Shown: positions 16,094 through 26,222, counted from the stretch's first letter. The stretch is DNA of 64,000 nucleotides from Marinobacter sp. S6332 (GCF_023016045.1 NZ_JALKAP010000009.1:1-64000); one strand, 5' to 3'. Notes: generated from the letters alone by a model not told the origin. Numbers and translations are program-made.

Positions 16094-18763
16094 ATGCAAA
16101 CCTGGAGTAATCGGGCCGCGCGATCAGCGCGCGGCGCAGCGCTGGTGCTTTTAGGCAGCACAATGCTGGCAGGCTGTTTTGATGGCAGTAGCTCATCATC
16201 GGGATCAACCGAGCCTGAACTCAACACCAACTTGTTTCCCGCCGATGGAAAGCTGGAAGCAACCATAAGGAGAACCGAAGGGGGTGTTCCCCATATTAAA
16301 GCCGACAACTTGAAATCAGCGGCATTCGGGCATGGTTATGCGCAAGCGCAAGATAATGTTTGTTTGCTGGCGGAGGCGGTTGTCAAGGCGCGTAGTGAGC
16401 GCTCCAAGTACTTTGGGCCGGGGCCAGACGCTGGATTCGGGGTAGGCTTGAATATTGTTACCGACTTCAGCTACAAAGCGCAGAAAATTTACAGTGGTGC
16501 GGAGTCAGAATTACCCACGCTGAGTGACGAAAGCCGCGCGTTAATCGAGGGGTTTGTTGAAGGCTATAACCGCTATATTACCGAAACAGATCCGGCGACT
16601 CTACCGGCTGAGTGCCGGAGCCAGCAATGGGTTAAAACGATTACGCCGGTTGATCTACTCGCTCATTATCGGATCGTAGGGCAATACGCTAGCGGGAACT
16701 CCTTTGCCACCGGTGTAGCTTTTCTTGCGGTGCCCCCGGGTGTGAGCCCGGCGCCGAACCCGGTGGCTGCGGTTGGTGCCAGCGATGCCGTTGAAAAGTT
16801 ACAACAAAATGTTGTTAAGACAGCCTTAGCCTCCGCACAATCCGTTCAAGACTTTAGCGATACAGGTCTGGCAAGTAACGCTTGGGGTATCGGTAAGACT
16901 ATGACCGAGCAGGGGCGTGGAGCACTGCTGGCGAACCCCCACTTCCCCTACACAGGCCACCGTCGCTTGTATGAAACGCAAATGACTGTGCCGGGTTATA
17001 TTAATGTTCATGGTGCGGGGCTACTCGGTACGGCCATTCCACTGATTAACTTCAATGAAAATCTAGCTTGGTCACATACCGTGACAACAAGCCGCCGTTT
17101 CACTTGGTATGAACTGGTGCTGAAAGATGGCGATGACCTAACCTATGTTAAAGATGGTCAGGAAAAGCCGATTACCGTTGAAACCTACCAAATCGAAGTG
17201 GCTATGCCGGGCATGGCAGACCCGCTGGTGCTGGAGCGGGACTTCTACTTCTCCGAGTATGGCCCCATGATCGCAGCCAATGCAATCAACCCGCAGTTGC
17301 CCGCGTGGGGAGGGAATGGCGCTCTGAACTCCGGGAAGAGAATCGCGATGACCTATCGCGATGCCAATGCCAATACCGGTGGTCTGCTGGATACTTGGCT
17401 GCAGATGAGCCTTGCAAAAAACCTTACCGAGTTTCAGGACGTTTTTAAAAACTGCGGCTCGACGCTTTGGACGAACACCACCTATGCCGACGATCAGGGA
17501 AATGCGTTCTACATAGACAGCAGCTCCGTGCCGAATCTTTCGGATAAGGCAGCTGCACTCGTTAATTTAAGGCGGTTGCAGCCGTCCTATGCAGGGCTGT
17601 TTGACCAAGGCGTTACTTTGCTTGATGGCAGCAAGTCTATTGAAGATTGGGTAGAAACCGAGTGTGGTGCCCTCACAACTTATGAGCAGAAGCCGAAGCT
17701 GTTGCGCACGGACTGGGTTCAGAACTCTAACAGTAGCCACTGGGCAACCAATCCAAGCGAATTCTTGACCGGGTACTCACCGCTCTATGGTGACGAGAAT
17801 GCACCCATTAATGCCCGGACTCGCCTTGGTATTAAGATGCTGCAGAACCCAATGGCTTCCGGTTTCCCTTCAGCTCCGCTCATTGCTGGCCAAGATGGAA
17901 AGTTCAGTGCTGAAGAGCTTTTAGGTGTTATCTGGAATAACAGAGCATGGTACGCAGAGCAGCTTCTCCCTGAGTTACGGAATCGTTGCAACACTATTGG
18001 TACCACTCCAGTCGATGGCCGTGATCTGACCCCCTGGTGTCAGGCGCTTGATAATTGGGATGGCCTTTATAACCTTGATAGCAAAGGCGCGCATATCTTC
18101 CGGGTGTTCATGGCGAACTATCTGAGTGATATGGATTCTGACCTGACCAAGCCGTTCAGCCCGGCAGACCCCGTAGGAACGCCTGCGCTACCTAATACCC
18201 AGAATGCTGGAACGCCAGCTGACACCATGCTTCAGGCTCTCTCTGCGGGAGTTGGTGCACTGCAATCCCAAGGTATTCAGCCAACCGATGAACTTGGCAC
18301 TCTCCAATACTATCGTGCATCCGGCGGTGCAGCACCTGACTCCGGCGACACACCGACCTTCCAAATGGTTGGGATTCCCTGGCATGGCGGCGACGGTAAT
18401 ATCGATGGCGCTTTTAATGCTATAGGCGTTGTCGGTAGTCCGGTTGCTGAGGACACGAGACTGCCTCGAATTGCGCCCAGCACGATCCCCAACACCGCAG
18501 GACTTTCTGATGGCAGTGACGGGATTGATGGTTGGCTGATGTCCAGAGGGACAAGCTGGCACTTTGGGCTTGAGTTCACTGAAAGCGGACCAGAGGCTTA
18601 TGGCCTTGTAAGTTACTCACAGTCATCTGACCCTATGTCGCCTTACTTCAAGGATCAGAGTCAGATGTATTCCGATAAAATGTATCGCAAGTTGCCGTTC
18701 ACGGAGGATGAAATTGCGGCGAGCCTAGTTACCAGTGGTGAGTCGACTATAAGCAGTCAGTAG
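16094..18763 (+). CDS. Penicillin-acylase family (Ntn hydrolase) lipoprotein
   Basis: An 889-residue protein from the ATG at 16094, chosen for AAGGATG before it and a lipoprotein signal peptide ending in MLAGC. It belongs to the penicillin G / aculeacin A / acyl-homoserine-lactone acylase family, N-terminal nucleophile hydrolases that self-cleave into two chains. The predicted cleavage and nucleophile is Ser261 in GLASNAWGIG. Other family features are GALLANPHFPYTGHRRLY and the conserved SSHWATNPSEF segment. It would cleave amide bonds of acylated compounds in the periplasm or on the outer membrane; the substrate is unknown. It is a single gene with a shared terminator. Confidence 0.9.
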   Translation: MQTWSNRAARSARGAALVLLGSTMLAGCFDGSSSSSGSTEPELNTNLFPADGKLEATIRRTEGGVPHIKADNLKSAAFGHGYAQAQDNVCLLAEAVVKARSERSKYFGPGPDAGFGVGLNIVTDFSYKAQKIYSGAESELPTLSDESRALIEGFVEGYNRYITETDPATLPAECRSQQWVKTITPVDLLAHYRIVGQYASGNSFATGVAFLAVPPGVSPAPNPVAAVGASDAVEKLQQNVVKTALASAQSVQDFSDTGLASNAWGIGKTMTEQGRGALLANPHFPYTGHRRLYETQMTVPGYINVHGAGLLGTAIPLINFNENLAWSHTVTTSRRFTWYELVLKDGDDLTYVKDGQEKPITVETYQIEVAMPGMADPLVLERDFYFSEYGPMIAANAINPQLPAWGGNGALNSGKRIAMTYRDANANTGGLLDTWLQMSLAKNLTEFQDVFKNCGSTLWTNTTYADDQGNAFYIDSSSVPNLSDKAAALVNLRRLQPSYAGLFDQGVTLLDGSKSIEDWVETECGALTTYEQKPKLLRTDWVQNSNSSHWATNPSEFLTGYSPLYGDENAPINARTRLGIKMLQNPMASGFPSAPLIAGQDGKFSAEELLGVIWNNRAWYAEQLLPELRNRCNTIGTTPVDGRDLTPWCQALDNWDGLYNLDSKGAHIFRVFMANYLSDMDSDLTKPFSPADPVGTPALPNTQNAGTPADTMLQALSAGVGALQSQGIQPTDELGTLQYYRASGGAAPDSGDTPTFQMVGIPWHGGDGNIDGAFNAIGVVGSPVAEDTRLPRIAPSTIPNTAGLSDGSDGIDGWLMSRGTSWHFGLEFTESGPEAYGLVSYSQSSDPMSPYFKDQSQMYSDKMYRKLPFTEDEIAASLVTSGESTISSQ

Positions 18764-18820
18764 GCAATTTATAGTGAAGAGAATGTGATTGAGTCCGACC
18801 CTATGGAAGGGGTCGATACA

Positions 18821-18858
18821 AAAAAACCGGCGGATGATCAGTCATCCGCCGGTTTTTT
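18821..18858. terminator. Bidirectional terminator, acylase / lipase
   Basis: AAAAAACCGGCGGATGA and TCATCCGCCGGTTTTTT are perfect 17-base arms around TCAG, with tracts on both sides. It ends both converging genes. Confidence 0.92.
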
Positions 18859-18904
18859 ATTTTTGCGCCCCGGCCAAGCTCGGGGCTTTGGTGCTTATAG
18901 TGGC

Positions 18905-21766
18905 TTACTGGTTTTGGTCCAGAGCCTTGTCGATTGTCTGGCTGCTGCCAAGCGAAGCGCCAACGGCAGGGGCAGATTGCCCCGGGATGGGCTGTGCGCT
19001 GAGGGCTTGAGCGGTTTGAGTGATCATTGCACTAAATGCAACGCTAGTATCCGCCGCTCCGCCGGGGCAGTTTTCGTTAGGCGCAATTGGCCCAATAAAG
19101 GTACCGTGGTTCGCGTCGGCGCATGGATTGGTTCCATCGAAGAAACTCGCAACGGGCATTGCACTACCGGTTGGCGTAGTTGTATCGATGATGCCAAGGC
19201 CTTCAGATCCATCAGCCAAAGAACTTCCGCCAGCACCCAGATCGATTAGGGCCATGAGCGGCTCGGTTCCCGCCAGCGGCGCTGAGAAGGCACTACCAAG
19301 CGTATTCACGTTTGCTTCATTGGGGACAGTAGTGTCGCCAACAACTTCTGTGATCAGGATGTTGTTTGTTGAAGCACCTAGATCTTTAGCGAAATTGACA
19401 GGGTCCGATGCATCCACAACAGACTGGAACACATAAAAGAAGCTCTCGAAGTTGGAACTTCCCTGAGTAACTCCAGCGGCTTCCAATCCCCCGAGCAGGC
19501 TGCCAGCGAGGGATGTGGAGTTTTCGATCAGTCGGGTTACCTGCCCACTACTGTTATGCAGTACAACAGAGTTCAAACTGGGGAATGAGAAACTACTTAA
19601 TGGTGTGCCAGCAGACTGGTAGATTCCATTGAGAGTGGTATTTAACGTTCCATCATTTGCAAGTGATGCAAATGCGGTTCCGGAAATACCGCCCAGAGAA
19701 TGCCCTACGAAATTTACTGGAACGCCAGCAAGGTCACCTTGTGTGGCGTAGTTGCCATCTATGTCAAAGGTTTGAATAGACGCTGCGACGTTCAACAGAT
19801 CCACAACACCTTGGCGCAAGTTATCACGGCTGTTCATCATGTTGCCCGGGTTGATAAACAGGCTGCCTGAGGAGATGTCAGCTGCACCAGCTTCAACGGG
19901 CTGCAACTGAGCGTTACTGGTGTAGCCGAAGTGACGCTCACCAATATAGTCCGCATTGATCAAGGCGTTTAGCTGAGGTTCCAGCGGTGAGCCAGCAACG
20001 CCGGGGGCCTGAAGAACCTGACCAATCGTTGCCGTCAGAGTCGCTTCATCGAGCGTATCAAGACCCGGCACACGGCCATTTGTTGCGCCCGCCAAACCGT
20101 GCAGTGGCTGGTCAATAGCAACAACGGTTTGGCACGCGCCCTGAGCAAGTGCTATGCCCGGAAGCATTGAGCCACTGCGGTCTACGGTAATGCCATGCTG
20201 GAAGATGGTCACGCCGTTAGGCTTGCCAGACTCTGCATTGACGCAGGCCGCAGGCTGCGCAGCTGTTCCATCCAGTACCGGATGGAAAACAACCACTGGT
20301 ACGGTGGTGTTTGCTTTTTGTTGCGGGAACGGGAAGTAGCCGTTCACGTTCAGTTTACCGTCGATGTCCCTTAGGAATGAGAAGGTCTGCTCGCCCGGTT
20401 GTAGGCTCTCATTCAGGCCAGCCTCTAGGCTGGTACTGCCAGACCAGCTACCCGTTACAATGCCTGTGCCGTCGTCACCGGGGAGGGATTGGAAGTACGG
20501 CAGAGTAATTGCGCCCTGAGATACCTGTACTTGCTGTGCGGCCGCCTTGATGGGATTTGCGTCATCTAAATTGGCAATGGTCGCCAAGGTGGCCGCAGAT
20601 TTTGCTGGATAGAAGAACGACGGGCGTGGAATCGGAATATGCAGGGATTTTCCAACTTCGTTCGCTATTGCAGCACCAATGTTCTCCGGAGTAATACGCG
20701 GCGTGATTTGGCTCAACCGGGTAATTGACGCCAATTCAGCGGCTGTAAGCGTGCTTGGGTCAAGCTCGCCTTGTTGCAGTTGGCCAGCCTTAACAGCTAT
20801 AGCTCCAAGCTTTTCCGTAAGTTGTGAAAAGTTCAGAGTGGGGTAGTTGTCTCTAATAACCTTCAACTGTGCCGTAAAGCCGATTTTTTGGCCTAGAGCT
20901 GTGCCGAAGGCGGCCGGTGCCATCATGGCTTTCAGAACGTTTTTGTCTGAGTTCGTAGTAAACGAATAAGCGAGGGCCGAATTGGACCCAGTGTTGTTGG
21001 CTTCGAGGAATCCGTTTGCCAAAGCATCCAGATTTTGAAGCAGGGACTTAACATTGCCTAGAGCTGGGTTGCCAAGAACACCGTTAGCCAGTTCAACGTC
21101 TTGTACAGAGCGCGTAATTGATTTGCCGTTTGCGCCTTGGACAGCGTCAGAAACAATGACCAGATACTTCTGGCCTTCCTCAAGTGGCTCAAGAGGCACC
21201 ACGCGGATTGCGTTGTCGGTACCGCCATCCAGACTGACTACATCGGCTCGGAATTTGGGCTGCACAAGAGGCGTCTCTAGCCCTTGGCCGAACGGATCGG
21301 CAGTTACGATACTAGTTGGGTTAGTGTTCGGAAGCGCCAGTGGTGCTGAAGCTACGGCTGGACCTACGTTAAGCGGAACTAGAAAAACAGATGCATTGGC
21401 CAGCACAGACGCAGGGTTCAGGGATCCATCAAACTTTAGGCTAAACGCACCGGAAGTGGAAAACCCGGAGAGGCGGTTTACGGCATCGTCGGCAGGAGTA
21501 GACCCAGTTGAGAGGCCGGTAAAATCAAAATTTGCACTCTGAGTTGCACCCAGCAGCAGGATCAGGTCCGAGTTAATCGGGAAGGCAGCATTTTCACCAG
21601 CTAACGGGTTAGGATGATAAACCGGCCTTACAAGGCTGCGATCAATGGTTGTATCGTCAATTTTATAATCCGGGTTAGCATTTGCCCCCTCGTCAGCGCC
21701 GCTAAGGCAGCCTGTTAGCCCAAGGGAAGACGCCACGGCAAGACTTATTAGTGTTTTCTTGAACAT
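18905..21766 (-). CDS. Pla-1/cef family extracellular lipase (lipoprotein)
   Basis: A 953-residue protein starting at 21766, where AGGAAAAGG precedes the ATG and a lipobox (GLTGC) closes the signal peptide. It matches the Pla-1/cef group of surface or secreted lipases, which includes VolA of Vibrio. The N-terminal half has Ig-like sequence (EEGQKYLVIVSDAVQG). The alpha/beta-hydrolase core is in the C-terminal part, with the nucleophile Ser690 in VGHSLGGI and the oxyanion-side HGITVDRSG. A late Asp/His pair completes the triad (VGDTTVPNEAN and a His in DANHGTF are candidates). Related enzymes hydrolyse lysophospholipid or triglyceride to feed fatty acids to the cell. Confidence 0.88.
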   Translation of the reverse strand: MFKKTLISLAVASSLGLTGCLSGADEGANANPDYKIDDTTIDRSLVRPVYHPNPLAGENAAFPINSDLILLLGATQSANFDFTGLSTGSTPADDAVNRLSGFSTSGAFSLKFDGSLNPASVLANASVFLVPLNVGPAVASAPLALPNTNPTSIVTADPFGQGLETPLVQPKFRADVVSLDGGTDNAIRVVPLEPLEEGQKYLVIVSDAVQGANGKSITRSVQDVELANGVLGNPALGNVKSLLQNLDALANGFLEANNTGSNSALAYSFTTNSDKNVLKAMMAPAAFGTALGQKIGFTAQLKVIRDNYPTLNFSQLTEKLGAIAVKAGQLQQGELDPSTLTAAELASITRLSQITPRITPENIGAAIANEVGKSLHIPIPRPSFFYPAKSAATLATIANLDDANPIKAAAQQVQVSQGAITLPYFQSLPGDDGTGIVTGSWSGSTSLEAGLNESLQPGEQTFSFLRDIDGKLNVNGYFPFPQQKANTTVPVVVFHPVLDGTAAQPAACVNAESGKPNGVTIFQHGITVDRSGSMLPGIALAQGACQTVVAIDQPLHGLAGATNGRVPGLDTLDEATLTATIGQVLQAPGVAGSPLEPQLNALINADYIGERHFGYTSNAQLQPVEAGAADISSGSLFINPGNMMNSRDNLRQGVVDLLNVAASIQTFDIDGNYATQGDLAGVPVNFVGHSLGGISGTAFASLANDGTLNTTLNGIYQSAGTPLSSFSFPSLNSVVLHNSSGQVTRLIENSTSLAGSLLGGLEAAGVTQGSSNFESFFYVFQSVVDASDPVNFAKDLGASTNNILITEVVGDTTVPNEANVNTLGSAFSAPLAGTEPLMALIDLGAGGSSLADGSEGLGIIDTTTPTGSAMPVASFFDGTNPCADANHGTFIGPIAPNENCPGGAADTSVAFSAMITQTAQALSAQPIPGQSAPAVGASLGSSQTIDKALDQNQ

Positions 21767-22118
21767 GGGTGGAACCTTTTCCTGTTGTTGTATCGTTATG
21801 TTCGGCAACTAACGGGGCCGGTCTGATGCGGTAAACCCGATGTCAGTGGCCTGTTCTGCTTAAACGGTTGTCTGAAATTGTAGCCAGCGCTTCAAGCCAA
21901 TTTCTGTATTTATGACTATAGCGACACTAAAGCCAGTGTTGATCAGCCAAAAGTGTGATTCTTGCTATTTGGATCCTCCTCGCACAAAAGGGGAGCTTGG
22001 CCTTAATGAAAAATAGTCGGCTGGGCGGCGTTTGTCGAGCCCAAGCCAAAGATATGCTGGGGTTTTTACAAAATGTATCAAATGCCCACCAGACTGGGTG
22101 TTCCGGCGGGCGAGTGGG
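21767..22118. other. Intergenic region between lipase and enoyl-CoA hydratase genes
   Basis: A 350-base stretch without a convincing gene. It must contain the lipase promoter, since the lipase start lies at its left edge; no strong -35/-10 pair is evident. At 22086-22114 an imperfect GCCCGCC/GGTGGGC stem followed on the minus strand by ATTTGATAC might terminate the enoyl-CoA hydratase transcript. Confidence 0.4.
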
Positions 22119-22892
22119 TTATTTGAATCGCGAGAAATCGGGTTTGCGCTTTTGCATAAAAGCACTGAAAGCTTCGGCTGCTTCCGGCGATTTCAGGCGC
22201 TCTGCAAATAGCTCACCCTCGGCCATCATAGTGGCGGTAAGTGCTTCTTGAGTTGGGCTGCCTAGCAACTTTTTGGTGGCGCGGATGGCGGCCGGAGGTT
22301 GGCTGGCGAGTTTCTGGCAGGCTTCCCGAGCGACGTTGTCCGTTTCGGCGGGATCACATATTCGATTTATCAAGCCCATACGATACGCATCCTCTGCACT
22401 GAAAGCTCCGCCCAGCATTAACAGTTCGGCGGCACGCACCCGGCCTAACCAAGTAGGTAACAGCAGGCTGGAACCGCCCTCCGGGCACAGTCCCAGACTG
22501 GCAAAGGGCATTTGGAAGCGGGCATTGCTGCCTGCAAACACCATATCGCAGTGCAGGAGCATGGTGGTGCCCACACCTACCGCTGGCCCATTTACCGAAA
22601 CCACTACCGGCTTCGTAGCCTTTGCCAAAAGAAGCAAGAAGCGCCCCACGGGCGTTTCTGTGAAGGCGCCTTGCAAACCGCTGGCAAAATCGCCCAAGTC
22701 GTTTCCAGCGGTAAAGCAGTCTTGGCTGCCGGAAAATAAAACGCAACGGATATCAGCATCCGCTTCAGCCTGCTCAAGCGCATCGCCAAGCGCGGTATAC
22801 ATGGCGTGGGTAAGGGCGTTTTTGCGTTCTGGGCGGTTAATGCGAACGGTAAGAATCTGGTTGCTGAGTTCGGTTTGAATGAAATCTGCCAC
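22119..22892 (-). CDS. Enoyl-CoA hydratase/isomerase family protein
   Basis: A 257-residue crotonase-fold protein. The GTG at 22892 is chosen because TTAGGAG precedes it and it gives the family's usual N terminus; the upstream ATG at 22922 lacks a ribosome site. Oxyanion-hole segments are CFTAGNDLGDF and VNGPAVGVGTTMLLHCD, and the second catalytic glutamate position is kept in GLCPEGGSSLLLP. The absence of the first glutamate position common in true hydratases suggests an isomerase-like or other crotonase activity, which is inference. It probably acts in fatty-acid or amino-acid degradation. Transcribed alone. Confidence 0.88.
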   Translation of the reverse strand: MADFIQTELSNQILTVRINRPERKNALTHAMYTALGDALEQAEADADIRCVLFSGSQDCFTAGNDLGDFASGLQGAFTETPVGRFLLLLAKATKPVVVSVNGPAVGVGTTMLLHCDMVFAGSNARFQMPFASLGLCPEGGSSLLLPTWLGRVRAAELLMLGGAFSAEDAYRMGLINRICDPAETDNVAREACQKLASQPPAAIRATKKLLGSPTQEALTATMMAEGELFAERLKSPEAAEAFSAFMQKRKPDFSRFK

Positions 22893-23069
22893 GGTCTCTC
22901 CTAACTGGGTGTTTTTTGTCATTTGGTTAGGATGATACCTTTTTTCCGGCAATTGTTAAGAAAACCTTTGCCTTCTGTCCAGTGCCTCGTGCTCATGAAT
23001 TTCTGGTAAACTGTGCCACCTGTTTTTTTGACGTATCTACCATAACGAGACCAACCTGATGAGGCGCCT

Positions 23070-24584
23070 ATGACCACTGTAATCCGCCAGGATGACCTGA
23101 TTGAAAGCGTAGCGGACGCGCTGCAGTTCATTTCTTACTATCACCCGAAAGATTTCATTCAGGGTGTTTACGAGGCTTACCAGAAGGAAGAGTCTCAGGC
23201 GGCCAAGGATGCTATGGCACAAATTTTGATCAACTCGCGTATGTGCGCGCAGGGCCACCGTCCGCTTTGCCAAGATACCGGTATTGTGACCGTGTTCGTT
23301 AACATTGGCATGAATGTTCAGTGGGACTGCGAGATGGCTCTGGACGATGTCATCAATGAGGGCGTGCGTCGTGCCTATGCCAACCCGGACAACGTACTGC
23401 GGGCGTCAATTCTTGCCGACCCTGATGGCAAGCGCCAGAACACGGGTGATAACACACCAGCGATTATTCATTACAAAATGGTGCCGGGTGATACGGTTGA
23501 GGTTCATGTAGCGGCCAAAGGCGGCGGCTCTGAAGCGAAATCCAAATTCGCTATGCTGAATCCATCCGATTCCGTTGTGGACTGGGTTCTGAAAATGGTG
23601 CCGCAAATGGGTGCGGGCTGGTGCCCGCCCGGTATGCTGGGTATTGGTATTGGCGGCACGGCTGAAAAGGCTATGCAGTTGGCGAAAGAATCGCTGCTGG
23701 ACCCTATCGACATCCACGATCTACAGGCGCGCGGTGCATCCAACCGTGCCGAAGAACTGCGCCTTGAGCTGTTCGACAAGGTGAATGATCTGGGCATTGG
23801 TGCTCAGGGTCTTGGTGGCCTGACAACCGTGCTGGATGTGAAGGTAAAAGACTATCCTACCCATGCAGCGAACAAGCCTGTAGCGATTATCCCGAACTGT
23901 GCCGCCACCCGCCACGCACACTTTACGCTTGATGGCAGTGGCCCCTCTCTACAAACCCCGCCAAGCCTAGAAGACTGGCCTGAAATCACTTGGGAAGTAG
24001 GCGAGGGTGTACGCCGGGTTAACCTGAATACCGTCACGCCGGAAGAAGTAAAAGAGTGGCAGCCGGGTGAAACCGTTCTGTTGTCTGGCAAGATGTTGAC
24101 AGGCCGTGATGCAGCCCACAAGAAGATGGTGGATATGATCAACGCAGGCGAAGAACTGCCGGTGGACCTGAAAGGCCGTTTCATTTATTACGTGGGCCCG
24201 GTAGACCCAGTACGTGAAGAAGTGGTTGGCCCCGCAGGTCCAACTACTGCGACCCGTATGGATAAGTTTACTCACACAATGCTTGAGAAAACCGGCCTAA
24301 CCGGCATGATTGGTAAAGCCGAGCGTGGCCAGGTGGCCATCGATGCCATCAAGGAATTTGGCGCCGTGTATCTCATGGCTGTGGGTGGTTCAGCCTACTT
24401 GGTCTCCAAAGCCATCAAGCACGCGGAAGTAGTTGCTTTCCCAGAGCTGGGTATGGAGGCCATTTACGAGTTTGATGTGGAAGACATGCCGGTAACCGTG
24501 GCGGTGGACTCCAAAGGCACGTCGGTTCACCAAACAGGTCCGGTGGAGTGGCAAGAGAAGATTATCGCTGCGAAGGCATTGTGA
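23070..24584 (+). CDS. Class I fumarate hydratase (4Fe-4S)
   Basis: A 504-residue iron-sulfur fumarase that interconverts fumarate and malate in the TCA cycle. The N-terminal alpha domain holds CQDTGIVTVF and HVAAKGGGSEAKSKF, the latter typical of the substrate pocket; the cluster cysteines are in CQDTG, GAGWCPPGMLG and PNCAATRHAHF. The C-terminal beta domain begins near VTPEEVKEWQPGE, with GKMLTGRDAAHKKMVD. Fused alpha and beta domains match FumA/FumB. It is transcribed alone and closed by a strong terminator. Which of the class I names applies cannot be told. Confidence 0.95.
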   Translation: MTTVIRQDDLIESVADALQFISYYHPKDFIQGVYEAYQKEESQAAKDAMAQILINSRMCAQGHRPLCQDTGIVTVFVNIGMNVQWDCEMALDDVINEGVRRAYANPDNVLRASILADPDGKRQNTGDNTPAIIHYKMVPGDTVEVHVAAKGGGSEAKSKFAMLNPSDSVVDWVLKMVPQMGAGWCPPGMLGIGIGGTAEKAMQLAKESLLDPIDIHDLQARGASNRAEELRLELFDKVNDLGIGAQGLGGLTTVLDVKVKDYPTHAANKPVAIIPNCAATRHAHFTLDGSGPSLQTPPSLEDWPEITWEVGEGVRRVNLNTVTPEEVKEWQPGETVLLSGKMLTGRDAAHKKMVDMINAGEELPVDLKGRFIYYVGPVDPVREEVVGPAGPTTATRMDKFTHTMLEKTGLTGMIGKAERGQVAIDAIKEFGAVYLMAVGGSAYLVSKAIKHAEVVAFPELGMEAIYEFDVEDMPVTVAVDSKGTSVHQTGPVEWQEKIIAAKAL

Positions 24585-24603
24585 CATTAGCTAGGCCTTG
24601 ACA

Positions 24604-24640
24604 CTGAGGGCCAGATTTCTAAATCTGGCCCTCAGTTTTC
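24604..24640. terminator. Bidirectional terminator, fumarase / SelO
   Basis: CTGAGGGCCAGATTT (24604-24618) and AAATCTGGCCCTCAG (24621-24635) are perfect 15-base arms, followed by TTTTC on the plus strand. Confidence 0.88.
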
Positions 24641-24659
24641 CTATCCTGTTTCTCCGCAG

Positions 24660-26114
24660 TTAACTTGAACAGCTAATGTTCAAATGCTTGCCCCAATCTG
24701 GCGGTAGCTCTGCATATTTTTCAAAGTCTGGTTGCTCGTCGAAGGGCTTCTCCAGAACCTTTAACAGTTCCTTCATTGGCTCAAAGTCGCCGTTCTGTGC
24801 CTCCAGAATCACTTTCTGCGCCAGATAGTTCCTCAGAATGTACTTAGGGTTCACCCTGCGCATTTCGTATTCCCGTTCATCCCGGGCGCGGGTTTCTTTT
24901 TTAAGCCGTTGCTCATAACGCGCAAGCCATTCATCTGCCACTTGGCGGTCTACGAATAGATCCCTCAGGGGCGCGTGGCCGTGGTCATAAAGGTTGGACA
25001 GTGCGCGGAAGAAGGCCGTGTAGTCGGTGCGGTGCTCGTTGAGCATGCTGAAGGTGTCCATAACCAGCCCGAGATCGCCTTCGTCCTCCTGAACAAGTCC
25101 AAGTTTGTCCCGCATGTTTTGTAAAAAGCGCCCGTTGTAGGCCGTTTCGTAGCGCTGCAAACCCTTGCGAATGGTGTCTTCATCCATTGCCGGCAGCAAC
25201 GCATTGGCAAGGTACTGACAGTTTGCAAAGCCTACCTGAGGCTGGCGGTTGTATGCGTATCTGCCACCTTGATCGGTATGGTTGGATATGTAACCGGCAT
25301 CAAAATCATCCAGAAAGGCGAAAGGTCCGTAGTCGAAGGTGTCGCCGATGATGGACATGTTGTCGCTGTTCATCACGCCATGGCAGAAGCCTACGGCTTG
25401 CCAGTCGGCAATAAGGCGGGCCGTGCGCTCAACGACTTCTTCAAACCAGCGCCCATGGCGCTCTTCCTCGGCTAGCTGTATCAGGTGGGGGAAGTGAAGC
25501 GATATAACGTGTTCGAGAAGGGTTTTAACGGTTTCCGGACCTTCGTGGTGCGCCGCAAACTCGAAGTGGCCAAAGCGGATATGGCTTTGTGCTACACGCA
25601 CCAGTGCGGCTGCAGTTTCAATAGACTCTCTTCGAACCGGGTCCCGGGCACTGACCATGAACAGGGCGCGGGTGGTGGGAATGCCCAGCCCGTGCATGGC
25701 TTCGCTGCACAGGTATTCGCGGATAGTGGAGCGCAGAACTGCTCGGCCATCACCAAAACGGGAGTAGGGCGTTGTCCCCGCGCCCTTCAGGTGCCAGTCC
25801 CAGCGGCGGCCATCAGGGCCTATGGTTTCCCATAAGAGCAGGCCTCGGCCATCACCCAGTTCCGGGTTGTACATGCCAAATTGGTGGCCGGTGTATTTCA
25901 TGGCCACCGGGTCCATACCTTCGAGCAGTTCCGTGCCGCCACCAATCTTTGCCCAATCGGCTTCGTTGGTAACGTGAAAACCCATTTCTCGCGCCAACTT
26001 GTGGTTAAAGCACGCCATTTTCGCGTCTTTGAGCGGCGTGGGCTGAACCCGGGTGTAGAAGCTATCCGGGAGTTCCAAATAGCGGTGTTCTACACGAAAA
26101 CCCTTGTTGCCCAT
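24660..26114 (-). CDS. selO: Protein adenylyltransferase SelO (YdiU)
   Basis: A 484-residue pseudokinase-fold enzyme from the ATG at 26114; the frame is open further upstream but only this start fits the family N terminus. SelO transfers AMP from ATP to Ser, Thr or Tyr on proteins involved in redox homeostasis. Conserved stretches include MKYTGHQFGMYNPELGDGRG, LKGAGTTPYSRFGDGRAVLR (nucleotide-binding region) and GVMNSDNMSIIGDTFDYGPF (catalytic and metal-binding region, with N and D kept). The C terminus ends ISCSS: the Cys occupies the site of selenocysteine in the vertebrate protein. Divergent from the PIG3-like gene. Confidence 0.94.
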   Translation of the reverse strand: MGNKGFRVEHRYLELPDSFYTRVQPTPLKDAKMACFNHKLAREMGFHVTNEADWAKIGGGTELLEGMDPVAMKYTGHQFGMYNPELGDGRGLLLWETIGPDGRRWDWHLKGAGTTPYSRFGDGRAVLRSTIREYLCSEAMHGLGIPTTRALFMVSARDPVRRESIETAAALVRVAQSHIRFGHFEFAAHHEGPETVKTLLEHVISLHFPHLIQLAEEERHGRWFEEVVERTARLIADWQAVGFCHGVMNSDNMSIIGDTFDYGPFAFLDDFDAGYISNHTDQGGRYAYNRQPQVGFANCQYLANALLPAMDEDTIRKGLQRYETAYNGRFLQNMRDKLGLVQEDEGDLGLVMDTFSMLNEHRTDYTAFFRALSNLYDHGHAPLRDLFVDRQVADEWLARYEQRLKKETRARDEREYEMRRVNPKYILRNYLAQKVILEAQNGDFEPMKELLKVLEKPFDEQPDFEKYAELPPDWGKHLNISCSS

Positions 26115-26222
26115 AAAGTAATTGCACTCCCATGAAGGCGACTCTTTACAACCCTGAAGGCAGTTGGGGTATCCTGACGTGATATTCCCTGACCTGCTAT
26201 TCAGAGCGCTGAGATTTAAAAC

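Noticed and set aside
21955-22251. 98-codon plus-strand frame
   Set aside because: It runs antisense into the enoyl-CoA hydratase gene and lacks any recognisable feature.
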